The position numbers and the translations under genes are program-made. DNA of 64,000 nt from Desulfotruncus arcticus DSM 17038 (GTDB lineage Bacteria; Bacillota; Desulfotomaculia; Desulfotomaculales; Desulfallaceae): NCBI RefSeq assembly GCF_900113335.1, contig NZ_FOOX01000010.1, forward strand, positions 1-64,000, given 5' to 3'. The notes below the pieces were generated by a model, which was given only the letters and a program-made list of their open reading frames with translations, was not told where the DNA came from and did not search any database. Shown piece after piece: positions 40,699 to 50,454 of this stretch (its first letter is position 1; each line of letters starts with the position of its first letter).

Positions 40699-41901
40699 AT
40701 GAGCAGCGTTAAATTAACCGGCAGACGAAGAGACTTTTTTTTATTTTGCCTGGCAGGAGCATTTTTAGGCGTCTACACCGGCCTCTATGACCCGACTTTT
40801 AACAATTATATCGCTGATACATTTAACGTCAGCGAGACAACCCGGGGCGGGCTGGAGTTTTTCAGGGAATTGCCGGGCTTTCTTACTGTAATTCTAGCCG
40901 GTGCATTGCTTGCTCTGGCCGATATTAGAATTGGCATGGTTTCGTTAATCATTATGTCCCTGGGATTGTTCGGCCAGGGGTTCTTCGCCCCTACTCTGCA
41001 CTGGTCAGTAGTCTGGATGCTAATGTGGAGCGCCGGAGCTCATCTCTTTACCCCCATTGCCAACAGTATCACGGTCAGCCTGTCAGATCCGGGAGAAGTC
41101 GGGCGCAAGCTGGGCAAGTGGAGCGCCGTCAACACAGCCGCATCTCTGATTGGCTACATCATTGTTTGGGGAGGCTTCCGCTACTTCCACCTTAACTACC
41201 GTTTTACCTTTGCCCTTGCTGCCCTTATGGCAATACTGGCGGTAATTTGCCTGTGGGGTATGAAGATAGAGAAAATCAAGCGGCCGGCTACGAAAATTAT
41301 GTTCAAGAAAAAATATACTCTTTATTACGTGCTGAGCGTTCTTTTCGGTGCGCGCAAGCAGATATTCCTTACTTTTGGACCATGGGTTTTGATAAAAATA
41401 TTTCACCAGCCGGTTACTACATTCGCTATACTGGGCATGATTGGAACCGCGCTGGGAATATTTTTTAAACCGGCACTGGGCATAGCAATCGACAAGCTTG
41501 GCGAGAAAACCATCATTATGCTGGAATCCGCCGCTCTGGTGGTGGTGTGCCTTGGTTACGGCTTTGCGAAAAATATTTTTCCGGCCGGTGTCGCCTTATT
41601 CATCGCTTATGCCTGTTTTATCGGCGACAACCTGCTGTTTGCCTGCCTGATGGCCAGGACCACTTACCTCAATAAAATCATTGAATCAAAAAGTGATTTG
41701 ACCCCAACCTTATCCATGGGAGTAACCGTGGATCATGTAGTTTCCATGACCATCCCGTTTTTCGCCGGGCTGCTCTGGCAGTTTATGGGTTTCAGGTACG
41801 TTTTTTTGGTGGCGGCGCTGCTGGCACTGGTAAACCTGTGGGTGGCAACTTTGATCAAAACAGGATCGGAACAGCTTCAGCAACAAATGGCACGGGCATA
41901 A
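40699..41901 (+). CDS. MFS transporter
   Basis: A 400-residue major-facilitator protein with about 12 hydrophobic segments: AGAFLGVYTGLYDPTFNNYI near the N-terminus, a loop DPGEVGRKLGKWSAVNTAAS and a second half starting MFKKKYTLYYVLSVLFGARK. No substrate family signature is recognised. AGGAAGGAAAAG precedes the ATG. It is monocistronic, next to a 125-bp repeat. Confidence 0.88.
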   Translation: MSSVKLTGRRRDFFLFCLAGAFLGVYTGLYDPTFNNYIADTFNVSETTRGGLEFFRELPGFLTVILAGALLALADIRIGMVSLIIMSLGLFGQGFFAPTLHWSVVWMLMWSAGAHLFTPIANSITVSLSDPGEVGRKLGKWSAVNTAASLIGYIIVWGGFRYFHLNYRFTFALAALMAILAVICLWGMKIEKIKRPATKIMFKKKYTLYYVLSVLFGARKQIFLTFGPWVLIKIFHQPVTTFAILGMIGTALGIFFKPALGIAIDKLGEKTIIMLESAALVVVCLGYGFAKNIFPAGVALFIAYACFIGDNLLFACLMARTTYLNKIIESKSDLTPTLSMGVTVDHVVSMTIPFFAGLLWQFMGFRYVFLVAALLALVNLWVATLIKTGSEQLQQQMARA

Positions 41902-41946
41902 ATGCCGGCGGGTGCGGGATCAGACCTCTGTTACTGGGGCGGTACT

Positions 41947-42129
41947 TTAGATATGCTCCTCTTTCTCATCCTTTTCCGCATTCAACGCCGCCAGGGGATT
42001 AGTATCCTCATCCTCTAAATTTTTTATTTTTTTCAACCCCGGACCCGGCCTGGTATCGGGCTGTGGCATTAAATCATTGGCATCATATGTTTTTTTGTTT
42101 TTCAAATGATTCACCCCACTGTTTAACAT
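41947..42129 (-). CDS. Small hydrophilic protein, unknown
   Basis: A frame of 60 codons ending EDEDTNPLAALNAEKDEKEE, rich in Asp, Glu, Lys and Pro, probably disordered. From ATG 42129 the ribosome-binding site is weak; a TTG at 42105 has GGGGTG seven bases upstream and is a likely alternative start. Codon use fits the neighbours. No family is recognised. The following 290 bp to phoP contain no recognised element. Confidence 0.45.
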   Translation of the reverse strand: MLNSGVNHLKNKKTYDANDLMPQPDTRPGPGLKKIKNLEDEDTNPLAALNAEKDEKEEHI

Positions 42130-42420
42130 ACCAATTCACCAGGAAAGTATACTCATTTGAGTACTCGCAAAATAGTTTAATTGCTTACTTTTAAAGGAAA
42201 TACACGTTAAACGTCGTAATAAAACTCAAGGTTTAAAGTAGCGCAACGGGCAACAGAGTCGTCCATCCCCACAGCTAAATTGAAAGGGAGAAAATCCGGT
42301 GTTGGATATACAATTTAAAAGGAAATAATAAGGTGTGCAGGCACGCAGTTCGACCCTGCCCTGGTAAAACACTTTATAGAATATATCGAATAAAAAATGC
42401 TTTGTCGGAGGTTGGATTTA

Positions 42421-43116
42421 ATGCCGCATACAGTATTGGTTGTTGATGATGAAAAGTCTATCGTCAGGCTGGTGACATTTAACCTGGGTAAAGAGGGTTT
42501 CCGAACTCTTGAAGCATATGACGGCAACGAAGCGCTGAATCAGATTGCTTTAGAACAGCCGGATTTGGTGATACTTGACTTAATGCTGCCCGGAATTGAC
42601 GGTCTTGAAGTATGCCGGCGCGTGCGCCGGGAAGGGCTGCCGGTGGCAGTGATCATGTTAACCGCCAAGGACCAGGAGATAGATCGCGTGCTGGGACTGG
42701 AACTGGGAGCGGACGACTATATCACCAAGCCGTTCAGCCCCCGGGAGCTGGTGGCCCGGGTTAAGGCGGTTTTAAGGAGAACTTCGGCCCGTGAGGACCA
42801 AAGCCAGCCGGAAGAAGGAATCAAATTTGGAACGCTGACCATAGATTCGGAGCGATACGAGGTCAAGGTCAGCGGGCAGCAGGTTGAGCTTACCCCCAAA
42901 GAATTTGAACTGCTGGACTTTTTGGCCAGGAATGCAGGCAAGGTAATGACCAGGGACATTCTGCTCAACCATATTTGGGACTACACTTATGACGGAGATA
43001 CCAGGATTGTAGATGTTCACATCAGCCACCTGCGCGAAAAAATTGAAGCCAACCCCAAAAATCCTGTTTACATTAAAACAGTGCGAGGTGTGGGCTATAA
43101 GTTCAAAGGGGAGTAG
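42421..43116 (+). CDS. phoP: Phosphate-type OmpR/PhoB response regulator
   Basis: A 231-residue response regulator: receiver domain with acidic pocket DDEK, phosphoacceptor Asp in VILDLMLPG and Lys in ITKPFSPREL, followed by an OmpR winged helix (TPKEFELLDFLARNAGKVMT, RIVDVHISHLREKIE). The ATG at 42421 has CGGAGG upstream. It is followed after 13 bp by the sensor kinase, and faces the pst genes, so it is the phosphate regulon activator. Confidence 0.93.
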   Translation: MPHTVLVVDDEKSIVRLVTFNLGKEGFRTLEAYDGNEALNQIALEQPDLVILDLMLPGIDGLEVCRRVRREGLPVAVIMLTAKDQEIDRVLGLELGADDYITKPFSPRELVARVKAVLRRTSAREDQSQPEEGIKFGTLTIDSERYEVKVSGQQVELTPKEFELLDFLARNAGKVMTRDILLNHIWDYTYDGDTRIVDVHISHLREKIEANPKNPVYIKTVRGVGYKFKGE

Positions 43117-43129
43117 GTAACTGGTACTC

Positions 43130-44905
43130 ATGATCTTTAAACGATTGCGCTGGAAATTAACAGTCTCATACATTGCCGTGGTTATTCTCTCCATGCTTAT
43201 TCTGGGAACATATCTTTTAAATTCCCTGGAAAATTATTTTTATCAAAACCTCGAAAAGAGGCTGACGTCACAGGCTTTGCTTGCTTCTAAGCTTGTAGCT
43301 GAGGAAATCGGCATTTTAGATGCAAACGGCCTGGAACAACTGGCCGGGCAAATCAGTGAAGATGTCCAGGCCAGGGCAACCATCATCAATAGCAGGGGGC
43401 TCGTGCTGGGTGATTCAGAAAGAGATCCCACCAGCATGGAGAATCACCTAAACCGTCCTGAAATTCAGGCTGCCGGGCAAAAAGGCTCAGGGACCGCCAT
43501 TCGCCATAGTAAAACCCTTAACACCGATATGATGTATGTCGCAGTACCGATAAAAGCACATGGCACCGAAGATGGTTATATGCGTTTAGCACTGCCCCTT
43601 ACAGAAATAAAGCATGCTTTTTTTGGTTTATGGTCAGACGTGCTGAAGGCTATATTGATTGCAATGTTAATTGCTATTCCGGTGGGGCTCACGCTGGGTA
43701 AAAAAATAACCGGTCCGGTTGAACAGCTGATCGATTTTGCCAGGCAGATTGCCAGAGGCAATTATGACGGCAGGGTCAGGATCAGAAGCAGTGATGAAAT
43801 TGGGAAACTGGCCATGACACTGGATGAAATGGCGGATACGATTAAAGAAAAAGTCCGGCTGATTTCGGAAGGTAAAAACAAGCTTGAAGCAGTTCTGGCC
43901 AACATGTCCAGCGGAGTTATTTTTATTGATAAATTGGGCCGGGTGGATCTGGTTAATCCGGCGGCGGAAAAGTTCCTGGCGTTCCTGATTAAAAGAGGTG
44001 CGGACATACCCCACGGCTCTTCGATAAGATACCCGGAATTATCATCCGCGATAAATGACGCACTGCAAAAAGGACAGGTTATTGAGCAGGAAGTAAAAAT
44101 ATTTATCCCGGAAGAGGCGATTCTGGAAGTGATTGTCTCACCGTTTCGCGACCAGTCGGGCGCTTTAAACGGCGTGGTTGCAGTATTGCACGACATCAGC
44201 CAGATCAGAAAACTGGAAAAAATTCGCACGGAATTTGTTGATAACGTGTCACATGAATTAAAAACACCGGTAACAGCTATCAAAGGTTTTACCGAAACAT
44301 TGCTGGACGGGGCCATGTACCAGGAGGACACCTGCCGGGAATTCATCGAGATCATCGACAACGAGGCCGCGCGTTTAAGCCGCCTGGTGCACGACCTTTT
44401 AGATTTATCAAAAATAGAATCAAAACATGCGCAAATTAAAACCAATCCGGTGGATATCAACGAAATAGTCCGGGATACAGCCGCGAAGCTGCATGGACAA
44501 ATCGACAGTTCCGGGCTTGAACTAAAGCTTGCGCTGCCCGGCCAACCGGTGGTGGCCGAAGTTAACAGCGACATGATCGACCAGGTGCTGATTAATCTAA
44601 TCGATAATGCGATTAAATATACCTACGCCGGTGGCAGGATAGAAGTTGAAGTTTCAGAGGACGATCGAAACATTGTCGTCCGGGTTCGGGACAACGGTAT
44701 CGGTATTCCCGCGGCAGATCTGGACAGAATTTTTGAAAGGTTTTACCGGGTGGATAAAACCAGGAGCAGGGCTATGGGTGGAACCGGCCTGGGACTGAGC
44801 ATAGTAAAACACATAGTAGACCTGCACGGCGGAACAGTGGGGGTACATAGCACCCCCGGGGTGGGGTCGGAATTTTACTTTACATTACTAAAAAACGCGC
44901 GCTAA
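43130..44905 (+). CDS. phoR: PhoR-type sensor histidine kinase
   Basis: A 591-residue kinase: membrane helix at about residues 10-30, an extracytoplasmic sensor of about 130 residues, second helix at about 165-185, HAMP domain (KKITGPVEQLIDFARQIARG), PAS domain, HisKA with the phosphorylated His in VSHELKTPVTAIKGF, and HATPase with N box DNAIKYT, DNGIGIP and GGTGLGLSI. It would phosphorylate PhoP under phosphate limitation. Its stop codon lies inside the terminator arm. Confidence 0.94.
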   Translation: MIFKRLRWKLTVSYIAVVILSMLILGTYLLNSLENYFYQNLEKRLTSQALLASKLVAEEIGILDANGLEQLAGQISEDVQARATIINSRGLVLGDSERDPTSMENHLNRPEIQAAGQKGSGTAIRHSKTLNTDMMYVAVPIKAHGTEDGYMRLALPLTEIKHAFFGLWSDVLKAILIAMLIAIPVGLTLGKKITGPVEQLIDFARQIARGNYDGRVRIRSSDEIGKLAMTLDEMADTIKEKVRLISEGKNKLEAVLANMSSGVIFIDKLGRVDLVNPAAEKFLAFLIKRGADIPHGSSIRYPELSSAINDALQKGQVIEQEVKIFIPEEAILEVIVSPFRDQSGALNGVVAVLHDISQIRKLEKIRTEFVDNVSHELKTPVTAIKGFTETLLDGAMYQEDTCREFIEIIDNEAARLSRLVHDLLDLSKIESKHAQIKTNPVDINEIVRDTAAKLHGQIDSSGLELKLALPGQPVVAEVNSDMIDQVLINLIDNAIKYTYAGGRIEVEVSEDDRNIVVRVRDNGIGIPAADLDRIFERFYRVDKTRSRAMGGTGLGLSIVKHIVDLHGGTVGVHSTPGVGSEFYFTLLKNAR

Positions 44906-44932
44906 ATCAGTTCCATTAGCGCGCGCGTTTTT
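44891..44932 (+). terminator. Terminator of phoPR
   Basis: AAAAACGCGCGCT overlaps the phoR stop codon and pairs with AGCGCGCGCGTTTTT at 44918-44932. Confidence 0.92.
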
Positions 44933-44949
44933 ATACTTTATTCCTTAGC

Positions 44950-44971
44950 CCTTGCCATATATATGGCAAGG
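44950..44971. repeat. 22-bp perfect palindrome
   Basis: CCTTGCCATAT followed by its exact reverse complement, between the convergent phoR and phoU genes. Confidence 0.85.
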
Positions 44972-44988
44972 TATACTTTCCTAAAGTG

Positions 44989-45036
44989 CTAATAAATCGT
45001 AGAGGCACCCCTGGCGGGTGCCCCACGATTTATTAG
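44989..45036. repeat. Long hairpin at the phoU 3' end
   Basis: CTAATAAATCGT pairs with ACGATTTATTAG at 45025-45036, and inside it GGCACCC pairs with GGGTGCC. It overlaps the phoU stop codon, has no U run, and may stabilise the transcript end. Confidence 0.75.
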
Positions 45037-45692
45037 GATTCATTTAATTCTAACCTTTCCCCGGTGATCATGTAAATAATCCACTCGCTTAAATTAGTGG
45101 CGTGGTCGCCTATACGTTCCAGGTACCTGGCAATAAATAAAAAGTAGGTTGCTTGCTTGATGTTTTTGGAATCCTTGGTCATAAACTCCAGCAGCTCATT
45201 AAAAACCTTGGTATAGTAGTTATTAATTTCATGGTCATGCATGGCGGCCTTCAGAGCCATATCACGATCCTGATTGACATAAGCCGTCAGGTTTTCCCGG
45301 ACCATTACCTGGGTTAGATCGGCCATAAGCGGGATATCTACCAGCGGCTTGATAAACGGTTCTTTACCTATTAATAGCACTATTTTAGCAATGTTGCAGG
45401 CGTAATCGCCCATCCTTTCCAGGTCGGTGTTGATTTTTAAAGCTGTGCCGATGAATCTGAGATCACGCGCCATGGGCTGCTGCAAAGCCAGCAGTGACAA
45501 ACACCCGCGTTCTATATCCAGTTCCAGCCGGTCAATCTTTTCATCATCCATGACCACTTGTTCAGCCAGATCCAGATCCTGACGTTTTAAAGCGGCAATT
45601 GACAATTCAATTGCGTTGCCCACCATTTTGCCCATAAGCAAAATATCGTCTCTCAATTTATTAAGTTGTTCATGAAAAGACTCTCTTGCCAT
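45033..45692 (-). CDS. phoU: PhoU phosphate signalling protein
   Basis: A 219-residue protein of two three-helix PhoU bundles. Metal-binding E/DxxxD-type motifs are seen in DLERMGDYACNIAK and YLERIGDHATNLSEW. PhoU links the Pst transporter to PhoR and represses the regulon when phosphate is plentiful. It is the last gene of the pst operon, 15 bp after pstB. Confidence 0.95.
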   Translation of the reverse strand: MARESFHEQLNKLRDDILLMGKMVGNAIELSIAALKRQDLDLAEQVVMDDEKIDRLELDIERGCLSLLALQQPMARDLRFIGTALKINTDLERMGDYACNIAKIVLLIGKEPFIKPLVDIPLMADLTQVMVRENLTAYVNQDRDMALKAAMHDHEINNYYTKVFNELLEFMTKDSKNIKQATYFLFIARYLERIGDHATNLSEWIIYMITGERLELNES

Positions 45693-45707
45693 TTTTTTAG
45701 CTCCTTT

Positions 45708-46484
45708 TTAACCGAACCTGCCGGTGATATAATCTTCTGTACGCTTATCCCGGGGCGTGGTGAATATTGCATTAGTCTTATCGTATTCAATCATTTCACC
45801 GTTTAAAAAGAAACCAGTATAATCTGAGATCCGGGCAGCTTGCTGCATATTATGAGTAACTATTACAATAGTATAGTTGTTTTTTAGTTGGTGAATCAAG
45901 TCCTCAATTTTCGATGTGGAAATAGGATCCAGAGCTGATGCAGGTTCATCCATCAGTATCACTTCAGGGTCCACGGCCAGCACCCTGGCAATTACCAACC
46001 GCTGCTGCTGGCCTCCGGAGAGCCCCAGCGCGGACTTGTGCAGCCTGTCTTTAACTTCCTCCCACAGAGCTGCCGACCGGAGACTGTTTTCAACAATACT
46101 CCCCAGCTTTTCCTTGTTCTTGATGCCATGAATACGTGGCCCATAAGCTATATTATCAAATATATTCAGCGGAAACGGATTTGGTTTTTGGAAAACCATT
46201 CCTACCACCCGTCGCAGTTGCACCGGGTCTACATCCGGTCCATAGATATTCGTTCCGCCAAGCAGCACTTCTCCTTCTATTTTGGTGCCGTCAATAACAT
46301 CATTCATGCGATTGAGAGTTCTAAGGTAGGTCGATTTTCCACAACCGGAGGGGCCGATTAAAGCGGTTACCTTATTTTTTTTAATTGGTATACTAACATC
46401 ATAAAGAGCCTGAAAGTTTTTATAAAAAAGGTTAAGGTTTTTGGTTTCTATTTTGTTAGTCGATGCAAGCACAGCATTCACCAC
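45708..46484 (-). CDS. pstB: Phosphate ABC transporter ATPase PstB (copy 1)
   Basis: A 258-residue ABC ATPase: Walker [28 protein letters not shown], signature [17 protein letters not shown], Walker [14 protein letters not shown] and switch His in VTHNM. It energises phosphate import by PstSCA. It lies between pstA and phoU. A nearly identical second copy is at 49475. Two GTG codons and an ATG occur near the start; the longest version is given. Confidence 0.95.
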   Translation of the reverse strand: MVNAVLASTNKIETKNLNLFYKNFQALYDVSIPIKKNKVTALIGPSGCGKSTYLRTLNRMNDVIDGTKIEGEVLLGGTNIYGPDVDPVQLRRVVGMVFQKPNPFPLNIFDNIAYGPRIHGIKNKEKLGSIVENSLRSAALWEEVKDRLHKSALGLSGGQQQRLVIARVLAVDPEVILMDEPASALDPISTSKIEDLIHQLKNNYTIVIVTHNMQQAARISDYTGFFLNGEMIEYDKTNAIFTTPRDKRTEDYITGRFG

Positions 46485-46528
46485 TTTCCTGTATCAAACA
46501 CATTCGGTATTGGGTTTACCAGCATAGC

Positions 46529-47413
46529 TCAAGCCGCTGTAAGCCGCTTTTGAATCAACCGGCCCAACCAGCGGGCGCCAAAATTAAAAGATAATACCAC
46601 TAATACCAGCATCGCCGCTGAACCGTCCGCAACTCGCCTTAAGTCAGGAATGAGGCCCTCCGAATTGACTTTCCAGATATGCACGGCCAGTGTTTCCGCC
46701 GGCCTAAACGGATTTAAAGGTGAAGTTTGGCTAAATATATTCCAATTGGTAAAATCCAGCGGAGGGCTGCTCATGCCGGCTGTATAAAGCAGGGCCGCCG
46801 CCTCACCGAATACCCGCCCCGAGGTAATGATAATACCGGTGATCAGGCTGGGAAAAGCGCAGGGCACAATGATGCGCCAGATAGTCTCCCAGTGGGTGGC
46901 GCCCAGTGCCAAACTGCCCTCCACCAATTCCCGGGAAACACCCCGAATGGATTCTTCACAAACCCGCACTAAAAACGGCAGGTTAAAAACCGTTAGAGCC
47001 AGCGCTCCGGACATGATGGAATAGCCCCACCCGGTGGCGTTTACGAAGACAAGCAAACCAAAAAGACCTACGACAATGGAAGGTAGAGAGGTAAGAGTTT
47101 CAATGGCGATCCGCACTCCCTCGGCCAGTTGGCTGCGCCCGGCGTATTCCGCCAGGTAGATGCCCGCCAGCAGGCCAATGGGAATAGATATGACCATAGT
47201 TAAAAATAAAATATAAAAGGAATTGAAAATTTGCGGCCCGATGCCCCCGCCGGCACGAATCGATTGAGGTGGTGAAGTAATAAACTGCCAGTCAATAGAC
47301 TTTAAGCCGTGGTAAAAAATATATCCCAGCAGGGTCCCCAAAATTAACAGCACCAAACCGGCGCCGACCCAGAATGTAATTGTGGCCAGATTATCCTTTA
47401 ACTTTGCATTCAT
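46529..47413 (-). CDS. pstA: Phosphate ABC permease PstA
   Basis: A 294-residue permease with six helices. The EAA loop is seen as REL and ALGATHWETIWRIIVPCAFPS; GRVFGEAAALLYTAG is typical of PstA. The ATG at 47413 follows GAGGAGGGG and overlaps the end of pstC by 1 bp. Confidence 0.94.
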   Translation of the reverse strand: MNAKLKDNLATITFWVGAGLVLLILGTLLGYIFYHGLKSIDWQFITSPPQSIRAGGGIGPQIFNSFYILFLTMVISIPIGLLAGIYLAEYAGRSQLAEGVRIAIETLTSLPSIVVGLFGLLVFVNATGWGYSIMSGALALTVFNLPFLVRVCEESIRGVSRELVEGSLALGATHWETIWRIIVPCAFPSLITGIIITSGRVFGEAAALLYTAGMSSPPLDFTNWNIFSQTSPLNPFRPAETLAVHIWKVNSEGLIPDLRRVADGSAAMLVLVVLSFNFGARWLGRLIQKRLTAA

Positions 47414-48300
47414 TAGACCGCCCCCCTCCTCACCACAAACCGGATAATTAAAATAAAGAATAACGACATCAACAGCAGCAGCAATCCCATTGACCAAAGA
47501 GCATTGTTCCAGGTGGTGCCCTGAATAGTGGCCCCCATATCCATGGTTATGGCGCTGGTAAGAGTCATTATCGGGCTTAAAATAGAAGTAGGTATTGCCC
47601 GCGTATTGCCAATAACCATTTGCACCGCCAGGGCTTCACCGAAGGCCCTGGCCATGCCCAGCACCACCGCAGTTATCAGACCGGAACGGGCGGCAGGTAT
47701 CATAGCCATGCGGATAGTCTGCCAGCGGGTGGCCCCCAGGGCATAAGAAGCGTGTTTCCATTCCACGGGCAGCGCCCGCAGGGTGTCCGTGGAAACACTG
47801 ATAATGGTTGGCAGAATCATAACCGATAATACCAGGAAACCGGCCATCAAGCTAAAGCCCCCGCCTCCAAATACAGACCTGATCAAAGGCACCAGCAGGC
47901 TAAGGCCAATATAGCCGTAAACTACCGAGGGTATGCCGGCCAGCAGTTCAACCGCAGGCTGTAGTATCCGCTGGCCCCAGCCGGGAGCAATTTCCACAAT
48001 AAACACCGCCACTATCACCCCCAGGGGCGCGCTTATACCTACCGACAATAAGGATACCGCTATTGAACCGATTATAAAAGCCAGTGAACCAACCTGGGGT
48101 CCCCCTTCTCCCGGCGGGCGATCCGGGCGCCATTGGTCGCTGAATAAAAACTCCCGCAGGCTTACTCCATGATTAATAAAGGTGGATAATCCTTTAGATC
48201 CGATATAATAAATGATGGACATGGTAAGAAGAATTACAAAAGCCGCACATAACATCGTCAGCCCGCGGCCGGCTCTGTCGTAAAATGATTTTTTATTCAT
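47413..48300 (-). CDS. pstC: Phosphate ABC permease PstC
   Basis: A 295-residue permease with six helices: an N-terminal GLTMLCAAFVILLTMSIIYY, the EAA loop ALGATRWQTIRMAMIPAARS and GMARAFGEALAVQMVIGN. It is coupled to pstA. A hairpin lies between pstS and pstC at 48340-48380. Confidence 0.94.
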   Translation of the reverse strand: MNKKSFYDRAGRGLTMLCAAFVILLTMSIIYYIGSKGLSTFINHGVSLREFLFSDQWRPDRPPGEGGPQVGSLAFIIGSIAVSLLSVGISAPLGVIVAVFIVEIAPGWGQRILQPAVELLAGIPSVVYGYIGLSLLVPLIRSVFGGGGFSLMAGFLVLSVMILPTIISVSTDTLRALPVEWKHASYALGATRWQTIRMAMIPAARSGLITAVVLGMARAFGEALAVQMVIGNTRAIPTSILSPIMTLTSAITMDMGATIQGTTWNNALWSMGLLLLLMSLFFILIIRFVVRRGAV

Positions 48301-48339
48301 TTAACTAACTCCTTTGATCTGTCTTTAATACGTAAAACA

Positions 48340-48380
48340 GGCGAGGTGATGTTGGGGTTTAGCCCTCACAACACCTCGCC
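48340..48380 (-). promoter_or_regulatory. Hairpin between pstS and pstC
   Basis: GGCGAGGTG at 48340-48348 pairs with CACCTCGCC at 48372-48380. There is no strong U run, so partial termination or RNA processing is likely, which would keep pstS expression above the membrane subunits. Confidence 0.6.
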
Positions 48381-48421
48381 GGAAATCACCGTTATCATCT
48401 TCTTACCAGTAACATGGCCAT

Positions 48422-49351
48422 TTATTTATTAGTAATATTACCACTGGCATCACGATCAATTTTCATATCAGTGGAAGGAATATAGCCGAGATCAACCACC
48501 AGTGATTTTTGAACTTCATCGGATAACATATAATCGAGGAAGTCTTTGGCCAAACCGGTTGCCTCACCCTTGGTATACATATGTTCGTATGCCCATACCG
48601 GGTACTCACCTGTGGCTATGTTTTCTTCACTGGGTTCAACACCGTCCAATTTCAGAGTGGTAACACTGCCGTCCAGGTAAGACAGGGCCAAGTAGCCAAT
48701 AGCACCGGGGGTTTCGCTGATGATTTTACGCACTGTGCCGGAAGAATCCTGCTCGATACCCTGGGCTTCTTCGGCGCCATTCAACGCATAGGCTTTAAAA
48801 GTAGCCCTGGTGCCGGAACTGCTGGGCCGGTTGACCAGCTGAACTTTTACGTCTGCTCCGCCCACGTCTTTCCAGTTAGTTATTTTGCCGGTGAAAATAT
48901 CAATCAGCTGCTGCTGGGTTAAATTGTCCACTTTTACATCAGGATTAACCACCGCTGCCATGCCTACCACGCAAACCTTGTGGTCAACCAGCTGGGAAGC
49001 TTCCTCAGGGGTAAGCTTTTCTTCCGCAAACACGTCGGAGTTACCAATATCGCTGGCCCCGGACGCCACCTGGCTGAGACCTGTGCCGCTGCCGCCGCCC
49101 TGCACAACAACTTGCGCTTCGGGATTGCTGGCCATGAACTGTTTGGCTGCTTCTTCCACCAGGGGCTGCAGTGCTGATGAGCCCACCGCGGTAATGGAAC
49201 CTGTAGAACCGCCGCCTTGCTGTTCCTGTTGTTCCTGTCCCTGGGACTGCTCGCCCTGCTGATCGGCTGTATTGCCTCCACAGCCCGCTGCGACAGCCAT
49301 CAACAAAACGACACCAATCAATAAGCCTAAAACCTTGAATCTCCTCACCAT
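48422..49351 (-). CDS. pstS: Phosphate-binding lipoprotein PstS
   Basis: A 309-residue binding protein: lipoprotein signal (VVLLMAVAAGC), a Gln-rich linker, then ITAVGSSALQPLVEEAAKQF, QGGGSGTGLSQVASGASDIG, VNRPSSSGTRATF and YLALSYLDGS, all phosphate-binding segments. The ATG at 49351 has AAAGGAGG upstream. A TGTAAATAATGTAAA box at 49441-49455 may be the PhoP target. Confidence 0.94.
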   Translation of the reverse strand: MVRRFKVLGLLIGVVLLMAVAAGCGGNTADQQGEQSQGQEQQEQQGGGSTGSITAVGSSALQPLVEEAAKQFMASNPEAQVVVQGGGSGTGLSQVASGASDIGNSDVFAEEKLTPEEASQLVDHKVCVVGMAAVVNPDVKVDNLTQQQLIDIFTGKITNWKDVGGADVKVQLVNRPSSSGTRATFKAYALNGAEEAQGIEQDSSGTVRKIISETPGAIGYLALSYLDGSVTTLKLDGVEPSEENIATGEYPVWAYEHMYTKGEATGLAKDFLDYMLSDEVQKSLVVDLGYIPSTDMKIDRDASGNITNK

Positions 49352-49440
49352 TCTTACCTTGTCCTCCTTTTTTAATTGGATGCAATTAAATTTCACTAAA
49401 GCAAATATAGCAGACGCTTTTTAAGAGGGCTTGAAGGTTG

Positions 49441-49455
49441 TGTAAATAATGTAAA
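49441..49455. promoter_or_regulatory. Candidate Pho box upstream of pstS
   Basis: Two TGTAAA repeats (TTTACA on the coding minus strand) separated by 3 bp precede pstS and overlap no other gene. PhoP of Gram-positive bacteria binds direct TT(A/C/T)ACA-like repeats. Confidence 0.4.
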
Positions 49456-49474
49456 GATATCTTTAAAACTTTCT

Positions 49475-50230
49475 TTAGCCAAACCTGCCGGTGATATAAT
49501 CTTCGGTTTGCTTTTTCCTGGGGGCCGTAAAGATGTTATTCGTAAGGTCATATTCAAGCATTTGGCCGTTTAAAAAGAATCCGGTGTAGTCGGATATCCT
49601 GGCCGCCTGCTGCATATTATGAGTAACTATAATAATGGTATATTGCGTTTTAAGCTGATGGATTAAATCCTCCAATTTGGAAGTCGATATCGGATCCAAA
49701 GCAGAGGCGGGCTCATCCATTAAAATAACTTCCGGATCTACTGCGAGCACCCTGGCTATGACCAATCTTTGTTGTTGGCCGCCTGAAAGGCCCAGGGCCG
49801 ATTTATGCAACCGGTCCTTCACTTCATCCCAGAGAGCGGCAGACCGTAAGCCCTTTTCCACAATGTCGTCCAGCGCACTTCTGTTTTTTATGCCGTGGAT
49901 ACGGGGACCGTAAGCAATGTTATCATAAATCGACATGGGAAAGGGATTAGGTCTTTGAAATACCATCCCCACCTTTTTGCGTAAAGCCACCGGGTCGAGT
50001 CCCGATTCGTAGATATTAATGCCGTCAAGAAAAACTTCTCCCTCTATTTTTGTCCCGTCAATAACATCGTTCATGCGGTTTAAGGTTTTTAGGAAGGTGG
50101 ATTTACCGCACCCCGAAGGCCCGATTAAAGCAGTAACTTTATTTTCAATAACCGGTAGCGTAACATCTTTAAGCGCCTGAAAGTTTTTATAAAACAATTT
50201 TAAATTTTTTGTTGCCATTTTATTGGCCAT
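49475..50230 (-). CDS. pstB: Phosphate ABC transporter ATPase PstB (copy 2)
   Basis: A 251-residue ABC ATPase highly similar to copy 1: [44 protein letters not shown] and [13 protein letters not shown]. It is the first gene, upstream of pstS, about 120 bp apart, so it may form its own transcript or lead the whole operon. Both copies keep all ATPase motifs. The upstream region contains TTAACA- and TTTACA-like boxes at about 50330-50365 that may bind PhoP. Confidence 0.94.
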   Translation of the reverse strand: MANKMATKNLKLFYKNFQALKDVTLPVIENKVTALIGPSGCGKSTFLKTLNRMNDVIDGTKIEGEVFLDGINIYESGLDPVALRKKVGMVFQRPNPFPMSIYDNIAYGPRIHGIKNRSALDDIVEKGLRSAALWDEVKDRLHKSALGLSGGQQQRLVIARVLAVDPEVILMDEPASALDPISTSKLEDLIHQLKTQYTIIIVTHNMQQAARISDYTGFFLNGQMLEYDLTNNIFTAPRKKQTEDYITGRFG

Positions 50231-50410
50231 GTGATCACCTTTTCTCGTCTAATAACTGATTAATGAATAAATTTATCCTCCATTAAATACTCTAACAAAA
50301 CAGTTTTAAAGAAAAGTAAACCGTTTGTTACTTTTGTAAAGGCAATATTTATATTCTGTTAAGTTAAATTAAAAACCGTTTTGCCAACCCTTTAAAGCTT
50401 GCAAAATAGA

Positions 50411-50442
50411 AGAAACCCTTTTCCCGTAAGAAAAGGGTTTCT
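50411..50442. terminator. Hairpin terminator
   Basis: AGAAACCCTTTT at 50411-50422 pairs with AAAAGGGTTTCT at 50431-50442. It separates the pst region from the hairpin array to its right. Confidence 0.75.
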
Positions 50443-50454
50443 ATGTTATAAGCC

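Noticed and set aside
42330..42362. tRNA-like T-arm (GCAGTTCGACCCTGC)
   Set aside because: No acceptor, D or anticodon arm fits around it.
43762..44574. 270-codon open frame opposite phoR
   Set aside because: Shadow of the kinase gene, no start signal and Ser-rich nonsense composition.
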